DNA from: Xanthobacter sp. NM-25
Lineage (GTDB): Bacteria; Pseudomonadota; Alphaproteobacteria; Rhizobiales; Xanthobacteraceae
Direction of reading: 5' to 3'
Assembly: GCF_022138605.1 (NCBI RefSeq)
Contig: NZ_JACBFS010000003.1
Span: 124,001 to 188,000, forward strand
Length of the DNA stretch: 64,000 nucleotides
This document shows, in pieces, positions 8,127 through 18,681 of this stretch. Positions within the stretch are counted from its first letter, which is position 1; the number at the start of each line of letters is the position of its first letter. The notes beneath the pieces are model-generated. The model did not search any database. It worked only from the letters and a program-made list of their open reading frames with translations, and was not told where the DNA came from. The position numbers were made by a program, and so were the translations under genes.

Positions 8127-8153
8127 CGCGTGAAGGGGCGGTGGGGGCGGTCC

Positions 8154-8798
8154 TTAGTGGGCCGTGACCACGCCCCGCTCGATATGGAACACCTGATCCA
8201 CCAGGTCGGAGGAATGGGTGGCGTCGGATTCCGACAGCAGCACGCACAGGCCCTGGCTGCGCAGCTGGGCGATCACTTCCGTGAGCCGGCGCGACAGCAC
8301 CGGGGCGACGCCCTCGAACGGCTCATCGAGCAGCAGCAGCCGCCGGCCCGGCATGAGGGCGCGGCCGAGCGCCACCAGCTTCTGCTGGCCGCCGGAGAGC
8401 TGCAGGGCCTTGCGATCGCGATACTGGGCAATCTCCGGCATCAGGGAATAGATCCACTCCAGCCGTTCGGGCGCATCCTTCAATTTGTTGGCCCAGGCCG
8501 GCATGAGGATGTTCTCCTCCACCGTCAGGGTCGGGATGAGCCGGCGATCCTCGGGCAGATAGCTGATGCCGAGGGCGGCCCGGCAGTGGGCTTCCTTGTC
8601 GCTGATGGATGTGCCGTCGAAGGCGATGGAGCCGGAGATGGCGGTGAGCCCCATGATGGAGCGGATGAGGGTGGTCTTGCCGGCGCCATTGCGGCCGATC
8701 AGGCCCACCATGCTGCCGGAGGGCACCTCCATGGAAACCCCGCGCAGAATGGGAATGCCGGCGATGGAGACGTCGAGATTGGCGATGGACAAGGTCAT
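8154..8798 (-). CDS. livF: HAAT ABC transporter ATP-binding protein (LivF type)
   Basis: 214 residues, slightly shorter than the usual 230-240. Walker A GRNGAGKTT near residue 35, signature LSGGQQKLVALGRAL near 133, Walker B LLLDEPFEGVAP near 153. The switch segment reads LLSESDATHSSD instead of the common LLVEQN, an unusual variant. It overlaps the livG gene by 4 nt (ATGA). It is the last transporter gene before the Fe-ADH/ALDH/Fe-ADH block, in the same direction and probably the same transcript. Confidence 0.92.
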   Translation of the reverse strand: MTLSIANLDVSIAGIPILRGVSMEVPSGSMVGLIGRNGAGKTTLIRSIMGLTAISGSIAFDGTSISDKEAHCRAALGISYLPEDRRLIPTLTVEENILMPAWANKLKDAPERLEWIYSLMPEIAQYRDRKALQLSGGQQKLVALGRALMPGRRLLLLDEPFEGVAPVLSRRLTEVIAQLRSQGLCVLLSESDATHSSDLVDQVFHIERGVVTAH

Positions 8799-9592
8799 GC
8801 GACCGAACTCCCCTCCCGCGCGCCCGCGTTGGCCGCGGGCTTGTGATCTGAATGGCCCGTGACCAGCTCACGCACCCGCTCATCGGCGAGCACCGCATCC
8901 GGCGGGCCGTCGGCGATGATCTCGCCGCTGTAGAACGCCAGAATACGCGACACGTAGCGGCGCACCACATCCATGTCGTGTTCCACGAACAGCACGGTGA
9001 GGCCATGGTGGCGTACCGCCGCCATCACCGTGTCCATCAGGTCGCCCTTCTCGTCGACGCTGACGCCGGAGGTGGGCTCGTCGAGCAGCAGCATCTTCGG
9101 GTTGCCGATCATCGCCATGGCGATGTCGATCAGCTTGCGCGAGCCCTGGGGCACGGCGGTGACCCGGGCGTCGCGATAGGCCGCCACCTTGAACTCGGCC
9201 AGGATCTCCTCGGCCTTGGCCACCCGCGCCTTGGTGCGCAGCGGCTTCAGGAACGAGGGATGGGGGCTTTCCGCCGCCGCCAGGGCAATGACGAGATTGT
9301 CCAGAACGGTGAGCTCCGGGAACAGCTGCGCCACCTGGAACGAGCGGGCGAGGCCGGCGCGGGTGATGGCCCGCGGCGCAAGGCCCAGGATGGCCTTGCC
9401 ATCCATCAGGATCTCGCCCGAGGTGGGCGGCAGATAGCCCGTCACCATGTTGATGAAGGTGGTCTTGCCCGCCCCGTTGGCGCCGATAACGCCGACGATC
9501 TCGCCCTTGTTGATCCTGACGTTGAGGTCCTTGGCGGCGGTGACGGCGCCGAACGTCTTGTTCAGCCCGCGGGTTTCGAGGATCGGTGTCAT
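8795..9592 (-). CDS. livG: HAAT ABC transporter ATP-binding protein (LivG type)
   Basis: 265-residue LivG-type ATPase: Walker A GANGAGKTTFINMVTGY near residue 36, LivG-specific insertion ITRAGLARSFQ, signature-region VPQGSRKLIDIAMAM in place of the canonical LSGGQ, Walker B LLLDEPTSGVS, switch VEHDMDVVRR. The start is the ATG overlapping the livM stop (ATGA at 9589-9592). It partners the following LivF at the cytoplasmic face of the LivHM permease. Confidence 0.92.
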   Translation of the reverse strand: MTPILETRGLNKTFGAVTAAKDLNVRINKGEIVGVIGANGAGKTTFINMVTGYLPPTSGEILMDGKAILGLAPRAITRAGLARSFQVAQLFPELTVLDNLVIALAAAESPHPSFLKPLRTKARVAKAEEILAEFKVAAYRDARVTAVPQGSRKLIDIAMAMIGNPKMLLLDEPTSGVSVDEKGDLMDTVMAAVRHHGLTVLFVEHDMDVVRRYVSRILAFYSGEIIADGPPDAVLADERVRELVTGHSDHKPAANAGAREGSSVA

Positions 9593-10581
9593 GCGCCGGC
9601 GCCTCCGGTGCTGGTCTTCTGGGGGGCGGCGGGGACGACGGGCGCCTCCGGCCGATGGCGGGTGAACAGGCTCCACAGGCCCTTGGGCAGGAACACCACG
9701 ATGCCGAGCAGGGTGAAGCCCAGGATCATCTGCCAGGCGTGGGGCACGAACTCGATGGCATAGGTGCGCACCAGCGAGAACACGATGGCGGCGAGGAACG
9801 GCGCCAGCACGCTGCCGGTGCCGCCCAGCAGGGCGATGAAGATGAACTCGCCCGAGGTGGTCCAATAGGCCATGTCGGGGTCCACATGGCCGGCGGCAAG
9901 CGCCGTGAGGCCGCCGCCGAGGGCGGAGACGCCCGCCGCGGCCACGTAGTTCGCATACTGGATCCAGCGCGGCGACAGGCCGAGATATTCCACCCGGACC
10001 TCGTTCTCGCGGATGGCCTCGCAGGTCATGCCCACCGAGGAGCGGTAGTAGCGGTGGAGCAGGAAGGCCACCACCGCCGCCGCCACGACGGTGAGCAGGA
10101 ACACCACGTGGGTGGCGGTCTCGCCGCCGGCGATGGTCTGGCCCAGCAGGGTCCAGTTGTTGACGTTGAAGCCGTCGGTGGAGCCCAGCTCCTGGCTCTT
10201 CACCAGCACCCCGTAGAGGATCATGGAGAAGGCCAGGGACAGCATGGCGAAGAAGATTTCGCGATAGCGCGTCAGCAGCAGGCCCAGCACCATGGCGAGC
10301 CCGACCGCCGCCACCACGCCGATGGCCAGCAGCACCAGCCCAGCGGAAATGCCGAGGAACGGGCCGCCCATGCCGACCGCATAGCCGCCGACGCAATAGA
10401 ACAGGCCCTGCCCGAAGGAGACGAGGCCGGCCTTCATCTGCATCACCACGCCCTGCACCACCAGCGCCTTGGCGAGGGCGATGGTGACCAGGAAGATGAG
10501 CCAGCCGGGGGCGACCATGCCGCCCAGGAGCAGGAGGACCGCGAGGCCGACCAGCGCGAGTTCAGTCTTGTCGAGGCGCAT
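9589..10581 (-). CDS. livM: HAAT ABC transporter permease (LivM type)
   Basis: 330-residue inner-membrane permease with about eight to ten hydrophobic segments, and the LivM hallmarks GLVSFGQGLFYCVGGYA near residue 55 and CEAIRENEVRVEYLG near 190, the ATPase-contact loop. One nucleotide separates it from livH, and it overlaps livG by 4 nt. It forms the translocation pore with LivH. The C-terminus carries a short Pro/Ala-rich cytoplasmic tail. Confidence 0.93.
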   Translation of the reverse strand: MRLDKTELALVGLAVLLLLGGMVAPGWLIFLVTIALAKALVVQGVVMQMKAGLVSFGQGLFYCVGGYAVGMGGPFLGISAGLVLLAIGVVAAVGLAMVLGLLLTRYREIFFAMLSLAFSMILYGVLVKSQELGSTDGFNVNNWTLLGQTIAGGETATHVVFLLTVVAAAVVAFLLHRYYRSSVGMTCEAIRENEVRVEYLGLSPRWIQYANYVAAAGVSALGGGLTALAAGHVDPDMAYWTTSGEFIFIALLGGTGSVLAPFLAAIVFSLVRTYAIEFVPHAWQMILGFTLLGIVVFLPKGLWSLFTRHRPEAPVVPAAPQKTSTGGAGA

Positions 10582-10582
10582 C

Positions 10583-11482
10583 TCAGATCTTCCGTGCCAG
10601 AGTGCGGCCGAACAGGCCCTGGGGCCGGATGGCCAGCACCAGGGACATGACGCCGTAAATGACGAACAGCTCGAACTGCGGCGCGAAATGCACCGCCATG
10701 GCGCGCGACAGGCCCAAGAGCAGGGCGCCGACGGCGGCCCCCTCGATGGAGCCGAGGCCGCCCACCACCACCACGGCGAAGGCGAGCACGATGACTTCCA
10801 CGCCGATGCCCGGCACCACCGAGATGGAGGGCGCGGTGAGCGCGCCGGCCAGGGTGCCGAGGGTGGTGCCGATGATGAAGGTGAGGAAGAACATGCGGCG
10901 CACGTTCACGCCCATGGCGCTCGCCACCTCGCGGTCATGGATCACCGCGCGCAGGATCTTGCCGAGGTTGGTGCGCTCCAGCCAGCCCCACAGGGCGAGG
11001 CCCACCACCACCGCCACGCCGATCAGGGCGAGGTCGTAATTGGAGACCTTGAGCCCGGCGATGGTGGAGCGGCCCAGCGCCGTATAGGGCTGGTAGGCGA
11101 AATAGGGATTGACGCCCCAGATCAGCTTCATGGCGTCTTCGAGGATGAGCAGCAGCGCGTAGGTGATGATCACCATCAGGATTTCGTCGCGCCCGTACAT
11201 GAAGCGGAGCAGGCCGCGCTCCACCAGCGTGCCCACCACCAGGCCGGCGGCGATGGCGCAGCCGATGAGCAGCAGGAAGCTCATGCCGGCTGAGCCGGTG
11301 CCGTCCGAGAAATACCAGCCGATGGCGGAAGCGGCCGCATAGGCGCCGATGGCGTAGAAGCTGCCATGGGCCATGTTGAGGATCCGCATGACGCCGTAGA
11401 TCACGGTCAGGCCCGCGGCGACCAGGAACAGCCAGGAGGCATAGATGGTGCCGTCGATCAGCACGGCGATGAAGCTCAGCAT
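10583..11482 (-). CDS. livH: HAAT ABC transporter permease (LivH type)
   Basis: 299-residue inner-membrane permease, LivH family. The typical N-terminal DGTIYASWLFLVAAGL and the GVMRILNMAHGSFYAIGAY segment are present, and a cytoplasmic loop around residue 190 (HDREVASAMGVNVRRMF) contacts the ATPase. It follows the binding-protein gene after an 88-bp spacer with a strong stem-loop, which may lower permease expression relative to the binding protein. Confidence 0.93.
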   Translation of the reverse strand: MLSFIAVLIDGTIYASWLFLVAAGLTVIYGVMRILNMAHGSFYAIGAYAAASAIGWYFSDGTGSAGMSFLLLIGCAIAAGLVVGTLVERGLLRFMYGRDEILMVIITYALLLILEDAMKLIWGVNPYFAYQPYTALGRSTIAGLKVSNYDLALIGVAVVVGLALWGWLERTNLGKILRAVIHDREVASAMGVNVRRMFFLTFIIGTTLGTLAGALTAPSISVVPGIGVEVIVLAFAVVVVGGLGSIEGAAVGALLLGLSRAMAVHFAPQFELFVIYGVMSLVLAIRPQGLFGRTLARKI

Positions 11483-11517
11483 GGGAGCGGTTCCGTCATT
11501 GGGGCGAACGGGGGGCC

Positions 11518-11549
11518 GGAGGGGCCGGCAGCTTGATGCCGGTCCCTCC
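11518..11549 (-). promoter_or_regulatory. Stem-loop between binding-protein and livH genes
   Basis: 13-nt arms at 11518-11530 and 11537-11549 (GGAGGGGCCGGCA against TGCCGGTCCCTCC, one non-pair on the transcribed RNA) with a 6-nt loop. There is no T-tract. Such hairpins in this position usually protect the binding-protein mRNA from decay or partly terminate transcription. Confidence 0.65.
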
Positions 11550-11570
11550 GGAAGGCCGGTCGGTTGAGGA

Positions 11571-12881
11571 TCAGTTGCAGACGGCGCCGGGGAAGCCGGC
11601 CTTGATCCAGGCGTCGGAGGTGGTGCCGTCCGGCGGGGTCACGCACTCGCCCGAGAAGGTGATGATGTTCTCGATGGAGGCCTTGCCGGTCTTCGGATCA
11701 TACTTGTAGGTGCCGTAGGAGATGGGCTGCACCGCCTGGTGGCCATCGGCGCGCGCCATCTTGGCGGTGCCGGAGACGGACTCGAAGGTGGCGCCCTTGA
11801 AGGCGGCGGCGGTGGCCTCGGCGGTGGGCACGGAGCCGTTGTTGCCGCCGGCCTTCTCCGCCGCGGCCTTCAGGCCGAGGATGGCATGGGCCATCTTGGT
11901 GGCCGGATAGGTGGGAGCCATGCCGTAGGCATCGGTATAGGCCTTCACGAACCAGGTGTTCAGCTCATTGTCGGGCGCGAAGGCGCCGAACGGGCCGCGG
12001 GCGCCGATGATGGTGCCGTTGGGGGCCTGGTCCTTGAAGCGGTCGAGGGCGGATTCGCCGCAGGTGAGCAGGGCCACCGCGTCATCCAAGAGGCCGCGGG
12101 CGTTGGCCTGCAGCACGAAGGCTTCCATGTCGCCGCCCCAGAAGGAGGAGTGCACCACCTGCGGGCGCTTCACGGAAAGGGCCGAGATCTCGGCGCCGTA
12201 CTGGCCCTGGAACACCTTTGGCATCTGGCTTTCCACCACCTTCGCCTTGGGCATCAGCTTGGCGAGGCTTTCGGTGAAGTCGGTCCAGGAATCCTGGCCC
12301 CAGGCATAATTCTGCTGGATGCCGGCGATCTTGGTGACGTCCGGCTTGGTGGCGGCGAGGTAGCGGACCGCGCCGATGTTGTCGACGGCGGCGTCGAGGC
12401 CGGTGCGGAAGGTGTAGGTGGGCTTGGTGTTGTCGGTGAACAGGCGCGAGGTGCCGCAATCATAGAACACGGTGAGCGCCTTCAGCTCCTCCGCCACCGG
12501 GGCGATGGCGAGGCAGTCGCCGGAGGAGATGTAGCCGACCACGGCATCCACCTTCTGGCGCTGCACCAGGTTGCGGAACTCTTCCACCTGCTTGGTGGCG
12601 CCGCCGGCCTCGTCGATCACCACCGCCTCGATCTCGGCGCCGTTGATGCCCTTGGTGTTGTAGGGGGCGGGCAGGGCGCCCTTGTTGAGGCCGTCCACGA
12701 TCACCTTGGCGGCGTTGGCGGAGGGAATACCGAACGGACCGGCGGCCGGGCCCGACAGGAAGGTGACGATGCCGACGCGATACTTGCCGTTGTCGGCGGC
12801 GTTCGCGGCGGTCGCCATGGCGCCCAATGCGAGAGCGGCGACGCCAGCGGCGAGTTGGCGCTTGATGGTGTTGGTTTTCAC
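11571..12881 (-). CDS. HAAT periplasmic substrate-binding protein, first
   Basis: 436-residue type I periplasmic binding protein (Leu/Ile/Val/amide-binding family). A GTG start (12881) is chosen because AGGGAG lies about 8 nt upstream and it gives a clean signal peptide KTNTIKRQLAAGVAALALG with cleavage after ANAA. The mature protein begins with YRVGIVTFLSGPAAGPFGIP, the standard first strand. It shares features such as FWGGDMEAFV with the binding protein encoded just upstream, so the two are paralogues that may deliver different ligands to one LivHMGF pore. Confidence 0.9.
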   Translation of the reverse strand: MKTNTIKRQLAAGVAALALGAMATAANAADNGKYRVGIVTFLSGPAAGPFGIPSANAAKVIVDGLNKGALPAPYNTKGINGAEIEAVVIDEAGGATKQVEEFRNLVQRQKVDAVVGYISSGDCLAIAPVAEELKALTVFYDCGTSRLFTDNTKPTYTFRTGLDAAVDNIGAVRYLAATKPDVTKIAGIQQNYAWGQDSWTDFTESLAKLMPKAKVVESQMPKVFQGQYGAEISALSVKRPQVVHSSFWGGDMEAFVLQANARGLLDDAVALLTCGESALDRFKDQAPNGTIIGARGPFGAFAPDNELNTWFVKAYTDAYGMAPTYPATKMAHAILGLKAAAEKAGGNNGSVPTAEATAAAFKGATFESVSGTAKMARADGHQAVQPISYGTYKYDPKTGKASIENIITFSGECVTPPDGTTSDAWIKAGFPGAVCN

Positions 12882-12909
12882 TTGAGGTTCTCCCTTGTCA
12901 ACTTGGTTG

Positions 12910-14241
12910 TCACTGAACCGGCACGGCATCGGCCGGATGGCGGGCGGCGGCGCGGCGCTTGCGCACCAGCTCGGGCGGCGGGCGCAGGTCCTCGGCGCTG
13001 TAGGCGTGGATGTTGCCGAGCATCACCTTGGCGGGTGGGAACTGGTCGTTGGGCACGGGGGTGCCCACCGCCTGGGCCTGCAGGATCTGGTGGGTGACCG
13101 GATCGATGGTGGAGGCGAAGCCCTCCGGGTCCTCCGGCAGGGCGAGGGACATGTTCTCCAGCGCCGTGATGAGGGCTTTGTCGTCGGTGGCGTTGCCCAC
13201 CTTGTCGACCGCCTTGGCGATGGCGACGATGCCGCTATAGGCGCCTTCCGCCGCATAGGTGGGGTAGCGGCCGGTCATGGCGTGGAAGGCCTCCACGAAG
13301 CGCCGGTTGGCCGGGGTCTCAGGCCAATTGTTGTGGTGGCGGGCGGAAAGGATGAGGCCGGGCGGCGGGTTGGCGCCCAATTGCACCAGAACGTCGTAAT
13401 TGGCCCCGGTGTCGAAATTGGCGATCCGCATCTGCGAGAACAGATCCACCGCCTGGGCCTGCTTGAGGAAGGCCAGGAAATCACCGCCCCACAGCGCGGT
13501 CACCACGATGTCGGGCTTGGCGTCCTTCAGGGCCTGGATATAAGCGGAATAGTCCGGCTCATAGAGCTTGGGCCACAGCTCGGCCACCACCTCATAATCG
13601 AGCCCGAGGCCATCCATGGCGGCCAGCAGGTCGTCGCGGGAGACGTGGCCGTAATCGTAGTCGGGATTGAGGATGGCGATACGCCGCCAGGGCTGCTTGG
13701 CGCGGATGTCGCGCAGGTAGCGTGCGCCGGCGGCGTTGGAGGTCCAGCTGTCGTTGCTGACCCGGAAATAATGGGGATGGCCGGCCTCGATGCTCAGGCG
13801 CGAGGAGGCGTGATCCGTGCCCACCAGGATCACCGAGCGGCGCTTGGCGAGGTCGCTCACCACATGGGCGACGCCCGAGGAGACCATGCCGCACAGGAAG
13901 TTGGCGTGGTCCTTGTCGATGAAGTCCTCGGCCAGCCGCAGCCCGTAGGACGCCTTGGAGAGATCGTCGTCGAGCACCACCCGCAGCCGCGGCCCGGGAT
14001 GGCCGGTGATGCGCCCTTCGGCGATGTCCTGCAGCGCGAGGCGGATGCCCTGGACGCTGTCGGCGCCATAGATGGCGGCGCGCCCGGCCATGGGATAGAG
14101 GCAGCCGACCACGGCATCCGCTTCGTCGGCGGTGGCGCCGAGCACGATGCGTTCAGCCTTCGCCGCGAACGTGGTGGCGAGCAGGAGCGCGGCGGCGACG
14201 GCCGCACGCTTCCATATGCCAAGCCCTTTGCAGGTGTTCAC
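12910..14241 (-). CDS. HAAT periplasmic substrate-binding protein, second
   Basis: 443-residue type I periplasmic binding protein, first gene of the sigma-54-controlled operon. The GTG at 14241 is preferred: GGGAGG lies 7 nt upstream and the predicted sigma-54 transcription start (about 14284) is 40 nt before it, whereas the in-frame ATG at 14274 would leave almost no leader and has no ribosome site. The signal peptide is KRAAVAAALLLATTFAAKA, then the mature ERIVLGATADEADAVVGCLYP. The C-terminus is Arg/Pro-rich. It lies 28 bp upstream of the next binding protein. Confidence 0.88.
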   Translation of the reverse strand: MNTCKGLGIWKRAAVAAALLLATTFAAKAERIVLGATADEADAVVGCLYPMAGRAAIYGADSVQGIRLALQDIAEGRITGHPGPRLRVVLDDDLSKASYGLRLAEDFIDKDHANFLCGMVSSGVAHVVSDLAKRRSVILVGTDHASSRLSIEAGHPHYFRVSNDSWTSNAAGARYLRDIRAKQPWRRIAILNPDYDYGHVSRDDLLAAMDGLGLDYEVVAELWPKLYEPDYSAYIQALKDAKPDIVVTALWGGDFLAFLKQAQAVDLFSQMRIANFDTGANYDVLVQLGANPPPGLILSARHHNNWPETPANRRFVEAFHAMTGRYPTYAAEGAYSGIVAIAKAVDKVGNATDDKALITALENMSLALPEDPEGFASTIDPVTHQILQAQAVGTPVPNDQFPPAKVMLGNIHAYSAEDLRPPPELVRKRRAAARHPADAVPVQ

Positions 14242-14294
14242 GGCCAATCCTCCCAGACGAGCGCTCGCTCGCATTTTATTTTGGGAGGGAAACC

Positions 14295-14309
14295 GCAAGA
14301 GCCGTGCCA
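14295..14309 (-). promoter_or_regulatory. Sigma-54 (RpoN) promoter of the liv/alcohol dehydrogenase operon
   Basis: Read on the - strand, TGGCAC (14309-14304), five bases, then TTGC (14298-14295) is a full match to the -24/-12 consensus TGGCACN5TTGC. Transcription should start near 14284, about 40 nt before the GTG of the binding-protein gene. The neighbouring regulator carries the GAYTGA loop needed to activate sigma-54. Confidence 0.88.
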
Positions 14310-14374
14310 GCAGGAACCGATCTAGCAGGTCATTGATGAATCAAGCGTTTCGGTGAATGGCGATGTATACCGGG

Positions 14375-14391
14375 TGAGCGGTATCCGCTCA
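14375..14391. promoter_or_regulatory. Upstream palindrome 1 (candidate NtrC-type activator site)
   Basis: Perfect 17-bp inverted repeat TGAGCGG-TAT-CCGCTCA, centred about 74 bp upstream of the -24 element. It is the same architecture as the second palindrome 32 bp further upstream; a lone TGAGCGG half-site lies between them at 14394-14400. Confidence 0.75.
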
Positions 14392-14406
14392 GATGAGCGG
14401 TCCGGG

Positions 14407-14423
14407 TGAGCGCAAGGCGCTCA
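14407..14423. promoter_or_regulatory. Upstream palindrome 2 (candidate NtrC-type activator site)
   Basis: Perfect 17-bp inverted repeat TGAGCGC-AAG-GCGCTCA. Centre-to-centre spacing to palindrome 1 is 32 bp, three helical turns, so two dimers would bind the same DNA face. Another CCGCTCA half-site at 14430-14436 overlaps the end of the regulator gene. Confidence 0.75.
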
Positions 14424-14433
14424 ACCTGGCCGC

Positions 14434-15785
<1,352 letters not shown>

Positions 15786-15789
<4 letters not shown>

Positions 15790-17600
15790 GGGTGTGGCGC
15801 TCCTGCCGAGGGTCCCTCGTGGCTGGGGTCCGAGGCCGGAAAGCTCAGGCTGATCAGAGTCCCCACCCCGCGGGTGCTGTCGATGTGCATGCTGCCGTCG
15901 TTGGCTTCCACCATCTGCTGGCTGATGGTGAGGCCGAGGCCCGAGCCGGTGGCCTTGGTGGTGAAGAAGGGATCGCGCACATGGGCGAGGTCCTCGGGCG
16001 CGATGCCGTGTCCATCGTCGCTGATCTCGATCACCGTGCGGGCCCCCTCGCGCCGCGAGCGGAAGGTGACGGTGCCGCCCGGGCCGCACGCCTGCAGGGC
16101 ATTGAGGCCCAGATTGACCAGGATCTGCTGCATATGGTCCTCGTCGGCCAGCAGGCTGGCGCTGGAATCCCCGGTGGAGGCGAGGTGCACGTTGCGTTCC
16201 GAGGCCACCGGCTTCAGCAGCGCGGCGGTGCGGCGCAGCAGCTCGCGCACCGCCAGGTTCCGCCGCGCCGCGGGGTGCGGCCGGCCGTAGGTGAGCAGGT
16301 CGTTCACCACCCGGTTCAGCCGGTCCACCTCGGTTTCAAGATCCAGCAGCAGCTCGCGCCGGTCATCATCGGGCTCGTCGCGGCTGAGGGTCTGCACCGT
16401 GGTCTTCATGGTGGCGAGCGGATTGCGGACCTCATGGGCGACGCCGGTGGCGAACTCGCCCAGAACCGCCATCTTCTCGGTGCGCACGGTGCGGTCGATA
16501 ATGTCTTTCAGGCGCTCCGCCATGGTGTTGAAGGCGGAGGACAAGGCGTTGATCTCATCGGCCTGGCGGGTCAGCGGCAGGCGGTAAGTGAGGTTGCCGC
16601 TGGCCACCGCGTGAGCGCCTTCCACCAGCATGTCCACCCGCCGGCGCATGCGCAGGCCCAGGTGCACGAACAGCGCGACCACCACCATCATGATCAGCGC
16701 GCCGCCGGCATAGAGCCAGCCGCGCGCCGAGCGCAGCGAGGACACCACCTCCGGTGAGCGGGTGTCGCGCATCAGGCGCCATCCCGGCAGCACGTCCGGC
16801 CCCGGCGCCAGCGCGGTGGCATCGGCGATGGGCCGGCCGGTGGGGTCGAGGATGACCCCGGCGGGGGTGGCGAGCAGCATGCGGGGAATGCCGCCGGCAT
16901 TGGATTTCTCCAGCTGCTCGGTCATGGAGGCAAGGCGCACGTGCAGGGCGACGCTGCCGGCCGGGCCGGGGCCGCTGTCGCGCATGGGGCGGCGCAGCAG
17001 CATCCAGCCGGCGCGCCCCGGCTGGGGCAAGGCGGGGCCGATGATGTCCACCCCGTCCTTCTGCACCACCGGCAGCCCTTCGGTGCTCCATCCGGCCGTG
17101 GTCCAATAGGGCGGGCCCGATGCCGCCTGGCCGGCGATGGCATATTTGAGATGTCCGGCCGCATCGAAGAACAGCAGGCCATACAGGTCGGGAACATCGG
17201 CCTCGAGCCGCAGCAGGGCGGCGATGTCGGCGGTGCCGGGCGCTTCCGGATCGGCCAGGAAGGCGCTGAGGCCAGGATAATTGGAGATCTTGGCGAGCTG
17301 GTATTGCATGGTCTCCAGAAAGGCCACCATGCGGTTGGCGGTGGCCGCTTCCTGGGCCGACTGGCGCTCGCCCACCAGGGTGGTTTCCAGCTCCTTGGTG
17401 AAGCGATCATAGAGCGCGCCGACGCTGACCAGGGCGATGGCGAGAATGGAAACGGTGACCACCACATAGCGCCCGACCACGCTGGTGAGGCCGAAGCTGC
17501 GGTCGCGCAGCCGGGCGCTCAGGCGGCGGGCACCGCCGGCGGGGGGGACTGCGGGCATTGGGATCGGGTCGGGTTTGTCGGCTGGCACGGTGGCGCGCAC
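15786..17600 (-). CDS. Membrane sensor histidine kinase (NtrB/DctB-like)
   Basis: 604 residues: a cytoplasmic Pro-rich N-terminus, transmembrane helix 1 (about 43-63), a large periplasmic sensor domain of about 230 residues, helix 2 (about 295-318), HAMP, HisKA with the phospho-accepting AHEVRNPLATMK, and an HATPase_c domain with DDGHGIAPED and GSGLGLTI. The GTG start at 17600 has no strong ribosome site; an internal ATG at 17558 is an alternative, and neither affects the domains. It is coupled to the NtrC-type regulator by a 4-nt overlap. The periplasmic domain presumably senses the substrate of the adjacent importer (inference). Confidence 0.92.
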
Positions 17601-17694
17601 CTAACCACAGCTTCCGCGAAAACGAAAATAAGCACCCGCAATGGAGGTGGTGTCGTAAAATGCGCGCAATGGTGTTTTGTCGGGTGCCCGCTGT

Positions 17695-18567
17695 TCACGG
17701 CGCGGTTCGCGCGGCCTTTGCGCGCCCGGTCTTTGCCCGCACGGTCTTGGTGCCGCGCCGCCCGGCCTTTGCCGCTGCGGCCGGCGCGGGCTGTTCCGTG
17801 GTGGCGGCCATTGCGGGGCCGGCCGGGGCCTGGGTGGAGGCGCTCATGGACCAGAGCGTTTCGAACAGCACGGTCTGCAGCCGGGCGAAATCCTCGCTCT
17901 CGATGACGAGGCCGTAGTTCTCCCGCTTGGAGGAGATGATGGCGACCTTGTCGTCATACACATATTGGGTCACGCCCAGCACCATGGTGTCGGGGGCGTA
18001 GCGCAGGTCGCGCAGGTCCTGCGGGGTGCAGGGCCAGATGCGCTCGGTGTCCTTGCTGCGCGAGCGCACCACCCGCAGCGTGATGCCCCGCTTCACACGC
18101 TCGGCGATGTAGGTGTCCATCTCCGCGAGGCCGGGGGTCTCGATCAGTTCGCCCATGGAGAGGATGCCGCGCAGCACCTTGCTCTGGCAGGTCAGGGTGT
18201 CCCACAGCACCGTGTGGACGCCCTCCTCGCCCTCATAGAAGCGGATCTGCGGCTTACCCTTGGCGCGATTGTAGAGGGAGCGCAGCTGCGGCATCAGATC
18301 GCCGATCACCTGGCGGCGATGGTCGAGCCGTTGCAGCATGCCCACAGGGTCCTCGGCGATCACATAGCGCCGGCCCTGGCGTTCCTCGACGCGGATCAGT
18401 TCTTCCTGCTCCAGGCGCTCCAGCACGTCATAGGCGGTGGTGCGGGCCAGGCCGGCGCGGGCCGCCACCTCCTGCACCGGCGCTTCGCCCAGCTCCACCG
18501 CTGCGAGGTAGAGCTTCAGGAGCTTGCCGGTGATGCCGATCTTCGCGAGCTTTTCTTCCATGCTCAT
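17695..18567 (-). CDS. TrmB-type helix-turn-helix transcriptional regulator
   Basis: 290 residues. Residues 1-80 form a winged helix of the TrmB/sugar-sensing type (APVQEVAARAGLARTTAYDVLERLEQ). The middle (about 100-245) is a ligand-binding domain seen after such HTHs. The last 40 residues are Ala/Lys/Arg-rich (for example AAAAKAGRRGTKTVRAK), a basic tail that may add non-specific DNA affinity. It is transcribed in the same direction as, and downstream of, the nitrilase and second liv cluster, with 15-bp tandem repeats just upstream of its start. It probably regulates the nitrilase/liv genes. Confidence 0.85.
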   Translation of the reverse strand: MSMEEKLAKIGITGKLLKLYLAAVELGEAPVQEVAARAGLARTTAYDVLERLEQEELIRVEERQGRRYVIAEDPVGMLQRLDHRRQVIGDLMPQLRSLYNRAKGKPQIRFYEGEEGVHTVLWDTLTCQSKVLRGILSMGELIETPGLAEMDTYIAERVKRGITLRVVRSRSKDTERIWPCTPQDLRDLRYAPDTMVLGVTQYVYDDKVAIISSKRENYGLVIESEDFARLQTVLFETLWSMSASTQAPAGPAMAATTEQPAPAAAAKAGRRGTKTVRAKTGRAKAARTAP

Positions 18568-18621
18568 GATGTGCCGGTTGAAGGGAAGGAACCGGCCGAT
18601 GTATCGGCCGCGAGGTGCGCT

Positions 18622-18681
18622 GACGCAAGTACCGGCGACGCAAGTACCGGCGACACAAGTACCGGCGACACAAGTACCGCT
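18622..18681. repeat. Four tandem 15-bp repeats upstream of the TrmB-type regulator
   Basis: Copies 1 and 2 are GACGCAAGTACCGGC, copy 3 is GACACAAGTACCGGC and copy 4 GACACAAGTACCGCT, directly abutting. They sit 55-115 bp upstream of the regulator start and abut a 12-bp hairpin. They could be an iterated binding site or a slippage array. Confidence 0.9.

Noticed and set aside
18622..18681. Possible CRISPR array
   Set aside because: The 15-bp units abut with no unique spacers and there are no cas genes; it is a plain tandem repeat.
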